A stretch of 59,015 nucleotides of DNA from an uncultured Eubacterium sp. (GTDB lineage Bacteria; Bacillota; Clostridia; Lachnospirales; Lachnospiraceae), in contig CATLIX010000015.1 of NCBI GenBank assembly GCA_949959185.1, positions 1 to 59,015 of the forward strand, written 5' to 3'. The translations under genes and the position numbers were made by a program. A model generated the notes under the pieces. The model made no database searches. It saw only the letters and a list, made by a program, of their open reading frames with translations, and had not been told where the DNA came from. This document shows, piece after piece, positions 51,639-59,015 of this stretch (the first letter of the stretch is position 1; each line of letters starts with the position of its first letter).

Positions 51639-52139
51639 AACTGGTTACAAAAAGTTCCTTTCAATTATTGTCTGTGTTGTCCTTTTTCCAGACTGACAAT
51701 AAAGCACCCGCCGCTTTTTTTAACACTCGCATTGGGCGGAAAAGATGACGTTTATTCACAGCCGACGCACTCCCGGAATCCGTCTTGTTGTCCTTTAGGG
51801 AGCAGAAGCCGGAGGCTGTAACCCAGCCACCCGCAGGGCTTGCCCTTGACGGTGCGCAAAAGAAATGCTATGCTGCCCATCTTTCGACGGGATTCCAGCT
51901 GATTGTCCCCCAGTCCTTCGCCGTCGGCATATGGAAACAGGCATTTCTTTTGTGCGCAGTCAGGGGTGGCGGCTTTATGTAATCTGCCTGCTGTAAGCAA
52001 TTATCCCCTTGGATAAGGGGGCAGGAGGTGTTTATACAAAACGAAGTCCCGGTGTTTTCTGCTTTCTAAAAATTTTTGCCATTCGAGGCGTTCTGTATGT
52101 ATTATGTTGACATTTCCCAGCGACTATCATCCATATCAT
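51639..52139. other. 500-bp intergenic region with an inverted repeat
   Basis: No convincing gene. TGCGC-AAAAGAAATGC (51854-51870) is complementary to GCATTTCTTTTGTGCGCA (51941-51958) with a two-base bulge and a 70-base loop, partly paired itself. It could be a transfer origin, a replication site or a folded RNA upstream of the two small genes. Confidence 0.45.
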
Positions 52140-52694
52140 TTATGTCCCGGCAGTCGATTTTTCACCAAAAATTGAATCTGAATCTAAATCTAATTCAAAA
52201 TCATAATCCCAATCTTCTGGGACCGGGAAATTTTTCTCGCATGAATCCTCACAAACTTCCTTATGCTTCTCCTGTTTGCCGGAGTCATCTTTGCCGTCTT
52301 TCTTCTCATCCTTTTCTATAAGCCCGGCTTTCTGGTAGTCTTCACGCAGCCTCTCTTGTTTGCCGCCATTGCCTTTTATCAGGATGTCCGGGTTTATTAT
52401 CCAGACGCCGGTTTGTATTTTGCGGATAAAATCCTGCTCCTGTAGGATTTTCATGGTTTTTGCTACCGTCTGCCTGCAGCACTTGGTATTTTTCTCAATC
52501 TTGTGGGGTGTTGCGATGAAGAGGTTGGTGCTTGGCTTGACATTTTCAATAATATAGATGAAAACTTCGAACTGTTTGTAGCTGAGTGATTTCATCACTT
52601 TAAGGAAGTCTTTCATGTAGCATTTCCAGAAATGTTTTGTAGTGTAGAATAATTCTGCTAACTGTTCCGATTCCATAGTCTGGTTGTTATCCAT
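52140..52694 (-). CDS. RepL-like replication protein
   Basis: A 184-residue protein. Residues about 30-115 have the winged-helix pattern of Firmicute RepL proteins: MKSLSYKQFEVFIYIIENV, STNLFIATPHKIEKNTKCCR, TVAKTMKILQEQDFIRKIQT, GVWIINPDILIKGN. The tail is highly charged and acidic (EDWDYDFELDLDSDS). It would start replication of the excised circle, probably using the repeat region just upstream of it (52700-54060). Confidence 0.8.
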   Translation of the reverse strand: MDNNQTMESEQLAELFYTTKHFWKCYMKDFLKVMKSLSYKQFEVFIYIIENVKPSTNLFIATPHKIEKNTKCCRQTVAKTMKILQEQDFIRKIQTGVWIINPDILIKGNGGKQERLREDYQKAGLIEKDEKKDGKDDSGKQEKHKEVCEDSCEKNFPVPEDWDYDFELDLDSDSIFGEKSTAGT

Positions 52695-53040
52695 AGTTCC
52701 TCCTCCTTTTATGAAACAGATGTTTTAGATAGTATATTCCATCCATATGTCAATGTCAATTAACTGAAATGTTAAATTAAATTACCATTTTCTAATATGA
52801 TATATTTTTTGATATGTTAATCTGAATTAACAATGTGTTGAATAAAATTTACTTTTATATCAAATTAGATTAACTGAAAATTTAGGACAAAAAAATCGTG
52901 GAAAGCCGCATAAATACTGGATTTTTTGGATGTTTTATTGCTCTTTGAATTTTTCAGGTCTCTTTTTTCTTAATATCTTTAATATACGGGTGTATTAATG
53001 TAAATATATTATATATAGTATATAGGGTGATTAAAAAATT
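52695..53040. other. AT-rich upstream region of the RepL-like gene
   Basis: Very AT-rich sequence without a gene, with GTTAA/TTAAC-type words (TCAATTAACTG, TTAATCTGAATTAAC, GATTAACTG). It may hold the repL promoter and an easily melted part of an origin. Confidence 0.4.
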
Positions 53041-53054
53041 AAAAAATTAAAGAC

Positions 53055-53142
53055 GCGGGTGCGCTGCTTCGCATTGTATTAAATATGCGGGTGCGCTGCT
53101 TCGCATTGATTTTAAATATGCGGGTGCATTGCTTCGCAACAA
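53055..53142. repeat. Three tandem 32/33-bp repeats
   Basis: GCGGGTGCGCTGCTTCGCAT starts at 53055 and 53087, and a third copy with two changes starts at 53120. Each can fold into a small GCG...CGC hairpin. They begin the repeat-rich kilobase before the ADP-ribosyltransferase gene. Confidence 0.8.
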
Positions 53143-53145
53143 GAG

Positions 53146-53232
53146 CCACAACAGAAAGTACAACAGAATAAATACCACAACAAAAAAGTCCAACAGAATA
53201 AGTACCACAACAAAAATTACAACAGAATAATT
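53146..53232. repeat. Iteron-like CAACA(G/A)AA cluster
   Basis: CAACAGAA or CAACAAAA occurs about seven times here at spacings of 12 to 17 bases, and again many times up to 54020. Short direct repeats near a RepL-like gene fit replication iterons. Confidence 0.65.
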
Positions 53233-53249
53233 AAAAAAACAGCGGGAGC

Positions 53250-53545
53250 TGAAATGACCAAAAGCTTTTATAGCTGACGGGAATTCAGATTCCGGGAGTT
53301 ATTCTGTGGCTCTTGTATTCTAAATATAATCAATATTTCTGCATCCAGATGCAGGAACGCTCTGTACGAGCGTGAGCGTCGCGATGGCATACGCCATTTC
53401 TACAAGGGACAGTACAGTACAACTAAATATAGACAACAAAATACGAACTAACTGTTTAATAATCGGGAGATGAATTGACCAAAAGCTTGTAAAGCTGGCG
53501 GGAATTCAGATTCCGGGAGTATGTGTTGGCTGGCTCTTGTAGAAT
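53250..53545. repeat. Pair of 60-75-bp repeats 221 bp apart
   Basis: GACCAAAAGCTT followed by AGCTG-CGGGAATTCAGATTCC (with GGGAGT) occurs at 53256 and at 53477. Each copy has a GGAAT-TCAG-ATTCC hairpin and ends near GGCTCTTGTA. Between them are GCATCCAGATGC and ATGGCATACGCCAT hairpins. No gene is present. Confidence 0.75.
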
Positions 53546-53760
53546 CGCTGTACGCACGCTGCCGCTGAACCCGGTAAAACTCCGGGCAACCTCCTGAAAG
53601 GAGATTTTGCTGACAACAAAAATAACAACAGAAACAAACTAAAGCAAAATTGCGGGTGAAGATTTGGAACTGAAAGACACAACAAAATGTCTGGAAGTGG
53701 AAAATTGAGCTGCAGCGTGCTGTGGCTGTTGGTGTGGATATCTACAACAGAAAATCAAAA

Positions 53761-54042
53761 GAACCAAAGGTTCCGAGGGAAAGATTGAAACTCGGATACT
53801 AAAGGCTGGGCTAACGGGATATCTACAACAAAAAGCCAAATGAGCCAAAGGCTCCGGGCTGAAAATTGAAACTCGGATACTGGATGTTGTGGTGATGGAG
53901 TGCTTACAACAGAACTACAACAAAAAGTCAAACGAGCCAAAGGCTCCGGGTTGAAAATTGAAACTCGGATATTGGATGTTGTGGTGATGGAGTGCTTACA
54001 ACAGAACTACAACAGAAAGTTAAGCGAGCCAAAGGCTCCGAG
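53761..54042. repeat. Tandem 81-92-bp array with GAGCC hairpins
   Basis: Units start at 53761 (diverged, 81 bp), 53842 and 53934 (92 bp each) and 54026 (partial). Each begins with GAGCC-AAA-GGCTC, a perfect five-pair hairpin, continues with TTGAAACTCGGATA and ends with ACAACAGAACTACAACA. The last unit ends about 60 bases before the ADP-ribosyltransferase gene. It may be part of an origin or a transcribed repeat RNA. Confidence 0.85.
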
Positions 54043-54103
54043 TTAATATTTGAAAAAATTTGCTGTCCTAGCGGCGTGACGGGGAGAAACGGAGACAAAA
54101 ATT

Positions 54104-55480
54104 ATGTCAAACAAAAAATTAAATGTAAATGCACATCCAGATGGAAAGACAACGGAAAGGACGGAACGCGATATGACTGCGCCGCATTATGCAGATGTAA
54201 ATTTCGATGTTCCAGGAATGATGGCTTACATCAAAGCAAGGTTCCAGGAACTGGTAGAGCAGTTTGTTGCAGCATCGTCAGAAGCTGAACAATGGCACGA
54301 CGAAATTGACAAAATCGATATATGCGCCGATTGGGATATACCGGAAATCTGCATGAAATACACAGAATTCGAGAAGGCACGGAACCATCGTAATACGCTA
54401 TACAACGAACTAGTCGCATTCATCGAGGCGATTACAAGTATTACCAATGATGACACCCTGACATATAAAGATGGGACAGACTTCGAAGAATGGAAATTGG
54501 AATCAGCAAGTATGGAGCTTCACGGTGGCATTGACTGGGACAAATATGAACGAGAGATTGCAGGTATTACAGGTGAAATATATGAATCTTTGATTTCGAG
54601 TATGAAACAATCACATGCAATCCTTGGAAAATATTATGGCTGTGCCACACGCTTCATGTACGAATCCAGATTGCAGTCTTCCTCTGCCTTTTTTCGAGAA
54701 TTAGATTATATTGTAGACAAATTCTGTCTTAACAAAAGCTGCGTGCCGGGGAGAAATGAAGGAGTAAAGGCCATGAATCCAGAAATTTTAAGAAAAGTAA
54801 AAGACACCGCTCTCGTTTTGCTCAAAAAACCAATACATATTATTGATGATGAGATTGAGAGCGGTTTGAAACTAATTAACCATCCGTTTATACCACAAAA
54901 TGGCTTCATAAATGGACTTGAAGACAAGGAGCAGCCGTCTTGCAAAATTATAAGCGGTGATGCAAACATGCAGAAAGCAATCCAATTTTATAAAGACGCT
55001 ATTGAAAAAGCAGAAAGCATAAACGACATCCTATTGCTCCTCCAAGGTCCTTGTCATCTGACATATTTGAATCTTATTCAAAAGGGATTGTCCTCAGACG
55101 AACTGGGCGAGCTGTTGGCTTACATATGGGTAAACACGGAATCCCCAAATAATAGCATAATCCCATTACGGACACTTATCAAATGGTTCAAGAAAGCCAG
55201 TAAGCAGTCCTTGATGGATGCAGCGGAGCTTGCTTATTATAATTCGCTGCCAGACGAATTTACGGTATACCGTGGCATAGGTTCCAAATCCAACAAGAAC
55301 GGAATTTCCTATACATTAAGTTTGGAAAAAGCGGAATGGTACGCAATTCGTTACAATAAAAAAGGCTATGTTCTCTCTGGAACGGCGAAAAAGAAAGATG
55401 TCCTTGCATTTTTCAATGGGCGGAAGGAACAGGAAATCCTGATTCAGCCTAAGAACATAGTCCACCTGCACAAACGATAG
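54104..55480 (+). CDS. ADP-ribosyltransferase-like protein
   Basis: A 458-residue protein. The C-terminal 90 residues follow the R-S-E layout of toxin-type ADP-ribosyltransferases: the arginine in EFTVYRGIGS, the Ser-Tyr-Thr in NGISYTLSLEKAEWYAIRYN, and the E-x-E in RKEQEILIQP. The first 370 residues are helical and unassigned. It could modify a host protein from NAD during phage-like growth, or act as a toxin. GGAG precedes the ATG at about ten bases. It lies directly behind a tandem repeat array, and the gene after it is a convergent XRE regulator. Confidence 0.7.
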   Translation: MSNKKLNVNAHPDGKTTERTERDMTAPHYADVNFDVPGMMAYIKARFQELVEQFVAASSEAEQWHDEIDKIDICADWDIPEICMKYTEFEKARNHRNTLYNELVAFIEAITSITNDDTLTYKDGTDFEEWKLESASMELHGGIDWDKYEREIAGITGEIYESLISSMKQSHAILGKYYGCATRFMYESRLQSSSAFFRELDYIVDKFCLNKSCVPGRNEGVKAMNPEILRKVKDTALVLLKKPIHIIDDEIESGLKLINHPFIPQNGFINGLEDKEQPSCKIISGDANMQKAIQFYKDAIEKAESINDILLLLQGPCHLTYLNLIQKGLSSDELGELLAYIWVNTESPNNSIIPLRTLIKWFKKASKQSLMDAAELAYYNSLPDEFTVYRGIGSKSNKNGISYTLSLEKAEWYAIRYNKKGYVLSGTAKKKDVLAFFNGRKEQEILIQPKNIVHLHKR

Positions 55481-55500
55481 GGGAATTGCCACATTCCCCT
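55479..55500 (+). terminator. Hairpin at the end of the ADP-ribosyltransferase gene
   Basis: AGGGGAAT-TGCCAC-ATTCCCCT overlaps the stop codon region. The T-tract is poor (TTCT), so termination may be partial. It lies between convergent genes. Confidence 0.5.
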
Positions 55501-55543
55501 TCTACCCCAACGTCTGTCAGGATGCTGCAAGCGTCCTGATGGC

Positions 55544-55768
55544 TCATTGGTTTTCCACCGCCGGTACAAATCTGATGCTGAGATTCAACACACCCCCAAG
55601 CGCATTTGCAATAGCCGTAAGCTCATTATATGTGAATTTCCCTGTGGTCAGCCTCTGGTAAAACGCTTGTGGCGTCATTCCGAGCCGTCTGGCAAGTTCT
55701 GCTTTTGTGATACTGGCATCAACACAGGCATGCTCAATCATTATATACATTTGATTCTTTTCTTTCAT
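55544..55768 (-). CDS. XRE-family transcriptional regulator
   Basis: A 74-residue helix-turn-helix protein (ITKAELARRLGMTPQAFYQR, FTYNELTAIANALGGVLNLS). AAAGGAGCC lies 12 bases before the start. It faces away from the candidate RNA gene and the helicase operon and may control them. Confidence 0.88.
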   Translation of the reverse strand: MKEKNQMYIMIEHACVDASITKAELARRLGMTPQAFYQRLTTGKFTYNELTAIANALGGVLNLSIRFVPAVENQ

Positions 55769-55878
55769 TGTATGTCCGGCTCCTTTCCTAGATGTTTCTT
55801 ATATAAGTATTATACTACAAAATTCTGTCATTGTCAAAAATTCTATAAATCTTTTTATTGATTTATAATAGAAAATCA

Positions 55879-55907
55879 TTGACAAATAAAATAAAATCAT
55901 TTATAAT
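55879..55907 (+). promoter_or_regulatory. Consensus sigma-A promoter
   Basis: TTGACA (55879-55884), a 17-bp spacer and TATAAT (55902-55907): a perfect match to the consensus. Transcription should start near 55914, more than 300 bases before the next gene. Confidence 0.85.
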
Positions 55908-55913
55908 CCATTT

Positions 55914-56187
55914 GTAGCACATAGTAATTTCATTTTTAAAATCAAATATGAAAAGTCTCACAAGACTGCAAGTCTGGTACGGGTTTGGATGACAAGGTGG
56001 TGTGACCCCAGTAAATTTATCCCCGGTGGAAATCGTGTGGTGGGAAAACACGGTGGAAAAGTTTCATGCTCCAGATACAGCTACCCATCTGCCAATGTCG
56101 AATAGAGTAGATACGCATACATAGCGGTGAGCGCATTTATACAAGTTATGATTACTTGTATAGGTGTGCCTATCGCTTTTTTTGTTT
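55914..56187 (+). ncRNA. Candidate structured non-coding RNA or long leader
   Basis: Between a consensus promoter and an intrinsic terminator lie about 270 bases without a plausible gene. Only a 14-codon ATG frame without a ribosome binding site is present. The sequence has AGTCT-CACA-AGACT-type and GTGTTTTC/GAAAACAC-type pairing possibilities and four GGTGG-like blocks (56000-56055). The transcript would end in the hairpin at 56123-56187. I do not recognise a known RNA class. It may act alone or attenuate the operon that follows. Confidence 0.5.
56123..56187 (+). terminator. Compound hairpin followed by a T-tract
   Basis: TACAAGT-TATGATT-ACTTGTA forms the inner hairpin; AGCGGTGAG and CTATCGCT can pair outside it. 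TTTTTTT follows. It ends the candidate RNA about 40 bases before the next gene. Confidence 0.7.
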
Positions 56188-56225
56188 GATTTTTAAACTT
56201 ATTTCCATAGAAAGGAGATTCCAAT

Positions 56226-56516
56226 ATGCAAAAAATTAGCATGGTTTCCCATGATGACTGGGTAAAAATGGGCGCAGGGCTGAATACAAGCTGCAATGCA
56301 GCGCTTAACTTGTATACTATGCTAGCGAACAGCCTTGGCAGGTTCCATTCAGATACTAAGAAGTCGCTGACGGTATATAGCAAGCTTGTATGCCTGAAAG
56401 CCGACATGCGAAACCTGGCAAAAGAAAATGCCAGCAACTTGTTTGGGCAGAAAGAGCTTGACAGCCTTTTCCCTGATACAGACACCAGGGAATGGGATAA
56501 ACATTTCAAAAATTAG
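56226..56516 (+). CDS. Small protein before the helicase gene
   Basis: A 96-residue soluble protein (MQKISMVSHDDWVKMGAGLN at the start; NLFGQKELDSLFPDTDTREW near the end). GAAAGGAG precedes the ATG. Unknown family. It is 16 bases upstream of the helicase gene in the same direction, so a role in replication is plausible. Confidence 0.65.
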   Translation: MQKISMVSHDDWVKMGAGLNTSCNAALNLYTMLANSLGRFHSDTKKSLTVYSKLVCLKADMRNLAKENASNLFGQKELDSLFPDTDTREWDKHFKN

Positions 56517-56532
56517 AAAGGATTATTTACAT

Positions 56533-58203
56533 ATGCAACATACATTAAACGATGTGTTGCGTGTCACAACTGATAATTACCTCGCATCGCTTGACCCTGC
56601 GAATCCGCCGGAACCGTCTGTAATCGAAGCAGAACTGTTAGACAACATTCAGATTGAACTGGCATTGGAAAACGGTACTCGTGAAAAGGGAAATAAATTC
56701 AAATGCCCCCAGACATTGGAATTTCAACAAATCGCAAAGATTGTTTCCTATTTATATCCTGTGTACCGGATTGAAACAGCAGGGACGAACGCTGACACTA
56801 CGTATGACCTTTTAGCCATCTATCAAAGTGATGGACCAGATGAAGGTATTTATGTAACGTCAGACGAAGTATTCAGAACACTGGCTCGTCAATACAATTA
56901 CAAGTTAACGACACGGGAATACAATGAGTTCATGACTGTATTACGTGACATGGTTCCAAGAAAGAGCCGCTGTCATGAACCAAATTTAATTGCCGTAAAC
57001 AACGGAATTTTTGATTTTGATACAAAACAGCTCCTGCCATTTACTCCAGAATTGGTGTTCATGGCAAAATCAAGGATTAACTACAATCCAAATGCACAGA
57101 ATATTACGATTCACAACCCTGATGACAACACAGACTGGGATGTGGAAAGCTGGATGCACTCATTGTCTGATGACGATGACATCGTTAATACACTTTGGGA
57201 AGTGCTCGGAGCTATCGTAAGACCAAACGTGCCATGGAATAAATCAGCGTGGTTTTATTCTGAAACTGGTAACAACGGAAAGGGAACGCTCTGTGAACTG
57301 ATGCGTCAGCTCTGTGGCGATGGCAGCTACGCTTCGATTCCATTATCAGACATGGGAAAGGATTTCATGTTGGAACCGCTTACCAGAGCAACCGCCATTA
57401 TCGTAGACGAGAATGACGTTGGTACATATATTGATAAAGCTGCAAACTTAAAAGCGATTATCACGAATGACGCTATCAGTATCAACCGCAAATTCAAACA
57501 GGCATTGCAGTATCGGTTCTACGGTTTCATGGTGCAGTGCTTGAATGAGATGCCACGTATTAAGGATAAGTCTGATTCGTTCTGGAGACGGCAACTTTTC
57601 ATTCCGTTTGATAAATGCTTTACTGGAGCAGAACGCAGATACATTAAGCATGACTACCTGCACCGTACAGAAGTGTTGGAATATGTCTTATACCGGGTGC
57701 TCAACATGACAAATCACGCACTCTCTGTGCCGGATGCCTGTAAAGCAGCGCTGGAAGAATACAAGGAATACAATGACCCAATCCGGCAATTCATCGAAGA
57801 AATCGTCCCAAAATTTGCATGGGATTTGGTCCCCTTTAGTTTTCTGTATGATTTATATTCTGCGTGGCATAAAAGAAATTCCCCTAGTGGCAGTCCTATC
57901 GGCAAGATTACTTTCCTGAAGGATTTCCGCGAGTTGATGAAAGACAATCCTGATTGGGATTGCGACACATATAAAAAGAAGCCTGTCAGGACAGGGAATA
58001 AACTTGATAAGCCTGAAATGATGATTTTGGAGTATTGTCTGTACAACTGGATGAATCAAGCATATGCAGGAACGTCTAACAGAATAGGCACCTGTATTCC
58101 TGGAATCGTATCTGAATCCTATAATGGCATGGTCAGACGAAATATTCTTATTGGTGAGAGCGACGAAAATTCCGAACCCACTGAGCCATCTGACTTACAA
58201 TAA
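56533..58203 (+). CDS. P4/D5-type replicative helicase (DUF5906-like)
   Basis: A 556-residue protein of the phage/plasmid primase-helicase group. Walker A reads ETGNNGKGTLCEL at about residue 250, Walker B is near ATAIIVDENDVG, and LNEMPRIKDKSDSFWRRQLF is the sensor region with the arginine. The N-terminal part has a D5_N-like domain (SGLVF-type) but no clear primase active site. The ATG at 56533 has AAAGG upstream; a frame 35 codons longer overlaps the previous gene and is not likely. It would unwind DNA when the element replicates. Confidence 0.88.
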   Translation: MQHTLNDVLRVTTDNYLASLDPANPPEPSVIEAELLDNIQIELALENGTREKGNKFKCPQTLEFQQIAKIVSYLYPVYRIETAGTNADTTYDLLAIYQSDGPDEGIYVTSDEVFRTLARQYNYKLTTREYNEFMTVLRDMVPRKSRCHEPNLIAVNNGIFDFDTKQLLPFTPELVFMAKSRINYNPNAQNITIHNPDDNTDWDVESWMHSLSDDDDIVNTLWEVLGAIVRPNVPWNKSAWFYSETGNNGKGTLCELMRQLCGDGSYASIPLSDMGKDFMLEPLTRATAIIVDENDVGTYIDKAANLKAIITNDAISINRKFKQALQYRFYGFMVQCLNEMPRIKDKSDSFWRRQLFIPFDKCFTGAERRYIKHDYLHRTEVLEYVLYRVLNMTNHALSVPDACKAALEEYKEYNDPIRQFIEEIVPKFAWDLVPFSFLYDLYSAWHKRNSPSGSPIGKITFLKDFRELMKDNPDWDCDTYKKKPVRTGNKLDKPEMMILEYCLYNWMNQAYAGTSNRIGTCIPGIVSESYNGMVRRNILIGESDENSEPTEPSDLQ

Positions 58204-58466
58204 CTTATGGCTGCTTATAGTGGTTGTCTTACATCTGCTATGTATTTTTACACTGACATCCAGAATGGATTGACGATTATCCATGTATTGCTGCGAAAGA
58301 TATCGCCTTATCAGATAATTCAATTTTGGGAAAGATTTTCCGAAACAATAGTCTATATCAGATGTTCGTCATAATCATGCTTGTGATAGGTTTAGTAATG
58401 TGTTAGATAAGTTTGATAATTAGCATGACGGCAATCAAATAAGATAATGGCTGTACATAAAATATT
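58204..58466. other. 260-bp gap after the helicase gene
   Basis: AT-rich sequence with several stop codons in all frames and no supported feature before the terminator at 58467. Confidence 0.5.
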
Positions 58467-58500
58467 AAAGGATAACCCTTTTTTAGAGGGTTATCCTTAT
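58467..58500. terminator. Bidirectional terminator between convergent genes
   Basis: AAAGGATAACCC and GGGTTATCCTT pair around TTTTTTAGA-type loop. The A- and T-rich ends serve both the helicase operon and the Ig-like gene. Confidence 0.85.
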
Positions 58501-59015
58501 TAGTTTATTGTTTCTTTGATACCACATTTTGTGCAGTATTTGTAGTTATCTGAAACGAAACCGTGTTCATCACATCCACGCCATCCGCCATGGTTGATAT
58601 CATTTTGTGTTATCATTTCTGCGTCGTGATTTTTGAATTCTTTCATGTCAGTGAAATGTTCGTTGCAACCATTACATATTATGCATACATAAATTTGTTT
58701 TGAACCATAATGATATGCCCAGTTATGCTGACAAGTCGTAGGTGCATTGCTGTTCGGCTTATTGCTTACAGATTTTCGTTTGTCCTTAACGATAATTTTA
58801 CAAGTCAAAGTCCTTTTGTTGACTTTTGCCCTTACAACAGCAGTACCCTTTTTCTTTGCAGTCACTTTGCCGTTCTTAGACACCGTAGCCACTTTCTTGT
58901 TGCTGGTTGTCCATTTCACTTTCTTCCCAGCAGTGTTTTTCACTTTTAACTGGACAGTCGGCTTTGTCTTTTTCTTTGTGATAGTCAAAGTCACTTTGGA
59001 CTTGTTCAACTTCGG
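58500..59015 (-). CDS. Ig-like (BIG_2) repeat protein, C-terminal part
   Basis: About 171 residues are visible; the frame stays open to the window edge, so the N-terminus is outside. It holds one BIG_2-type domain (KVKWTTSNKKVATVSKNGKV, TAKKKGTAVVRAKV) as in surface proteins of Clostridia. A spacer follows, and then a cysteine/histidine-rich end (YVCIICNGCNEHFTD, KYCTKCGIKETIN) that could bind zinc. It probably is a secreted or surface protein of the mobile element. Confidence 0.75.
   Translation of the reverse strand, partial: PKLNKSKVTLTITKKKTKPTVQLKVKNTAGKKVKWTTSNKKVATVSKNGKVTAKKKGTAVVRAKVNKRTLTCKIIVKDKRKSVSNKPNSNAPTTCQHNWAYHYGSKQIYVCIICNGCNEHFTDMKEFKNHDAEMITQNDINHGGWRGCDEHGFVSDNYKYCTKCGIKETIN

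Noticed and set aside
53639-53940. Minus-strand frames in the repeat region
   Set aside because: They arise from the tandem repeats, give repetitive Phe/Ser-rich peptides and have no start signals.
53055-54042. CRISPR array
   Set aside because: Repeats vary in length and period, the 92-bp units are repeated throughout without unique spacers, and no cas genes are present.
53992-54288. 98-codon plus-strand frame overlapping the ADP-ribosyltransferase gene
   Set aside because: It begins in the repeat array and runs out of frame through the real gene.

Overview
The window looks like a chromosome segment of a gut Firmicute of the family Lachnospiraceae. The housekeeping block (coaX, dusB, greA, lysS, birA, argF, a Band-7/NfeD pair, pgi, murG), the Tad/Flp pilus locus with its DUF5702 and FHA components, and the mobile elements all fit that family. 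I see no tRNA, rRNA or CRISPR array.

Region 1 (1-1763) is the end of one integrative element. It holds a partition operon (a DUF6075-type gene, a 58-residue gene, a frameshifted parA and the start of parB) and ends in a relic of a lysS 3' end.

Region 2 (1755-22189) is a second, complete-looking element of about 20.4 kb inserted in the 3' end of lysS. The same 9-bp core lies at both ends, and GGTGTA repeats with an 11-bp period lie just inside each end. It encodes a VapBC-like toxin-antitoxin pair, a Tn916-type integrase and excisionase, a DEAD-box-like helicase operon, and a divergent low-GC gene of unknown function. It also carries a decaying recombination cluster (Rad52-like annealing protein, YqaJ relic, shortened DUF932). 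Two membrane/zinc-ribbon/nuclease modules are preceded by nearly identical promoters with an embedded palindrome, and an XRE regulator sits between them. At the far end are a short relaxase with its MobC-like partner and a RadC-like protein. Mobilisation genes are few, so it is probably an integrative and mobilisable element. The left flank is another element, so two elements appear to sit in tandem at lysS.

Region 3 (22159-46937) is chromosome. The lysS-greA-dusB-coaX group, birA and argF, and the Band-7/NfeD pair are all on the minus strand. A cell-wall hydrolase with SH3 domains and a chemotaxis receptor are divergently transcribed and flanked by two copies of a structured intergenic repeat. 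Then come pgi, murG, a HIT protein, a flavodoxin-SCP2 fusion, and the Tad pilus operon running FHA, TadE-like, prepilin peptidase, TadE-like, DUF5702, Flp, TadC, TadB and the C-terminal end of tadA when read left to right (transcription runs the other way).

Region 4 (about 46938 to beyond 59015) is a third mobile element whose insertion splits tadA in its conserved GHDG motif. It carries a large serine recombinase preceded by an overlapping gene for what look like two degenerate recombinase domains, a PAPS-reductase-family protein, two small conserved element proteins, a RepL-like replication protein, a 1-kb non-coding repeat region, an ADP-ribosyltransferase-like protein, an XRE regulator, a candidate non-coding RNA with a consensus promoter and an intrinsic terminator, a P4-type helicase, and an Ig-like-repeat protein cut by the window edge. 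Its other end is outside the window.

The best candidates for undescribed biology are the co-regulated YkgJ/HNH/membrane and zinc-ribbon modules (12.1-18.8 kb), the repeat array next to the ADP-ribosyltransferase gene (53.0-55.5 kb), the non-coding RNA locus (55.88-56.19 kb), and the reversible-looking interruption of tadA.
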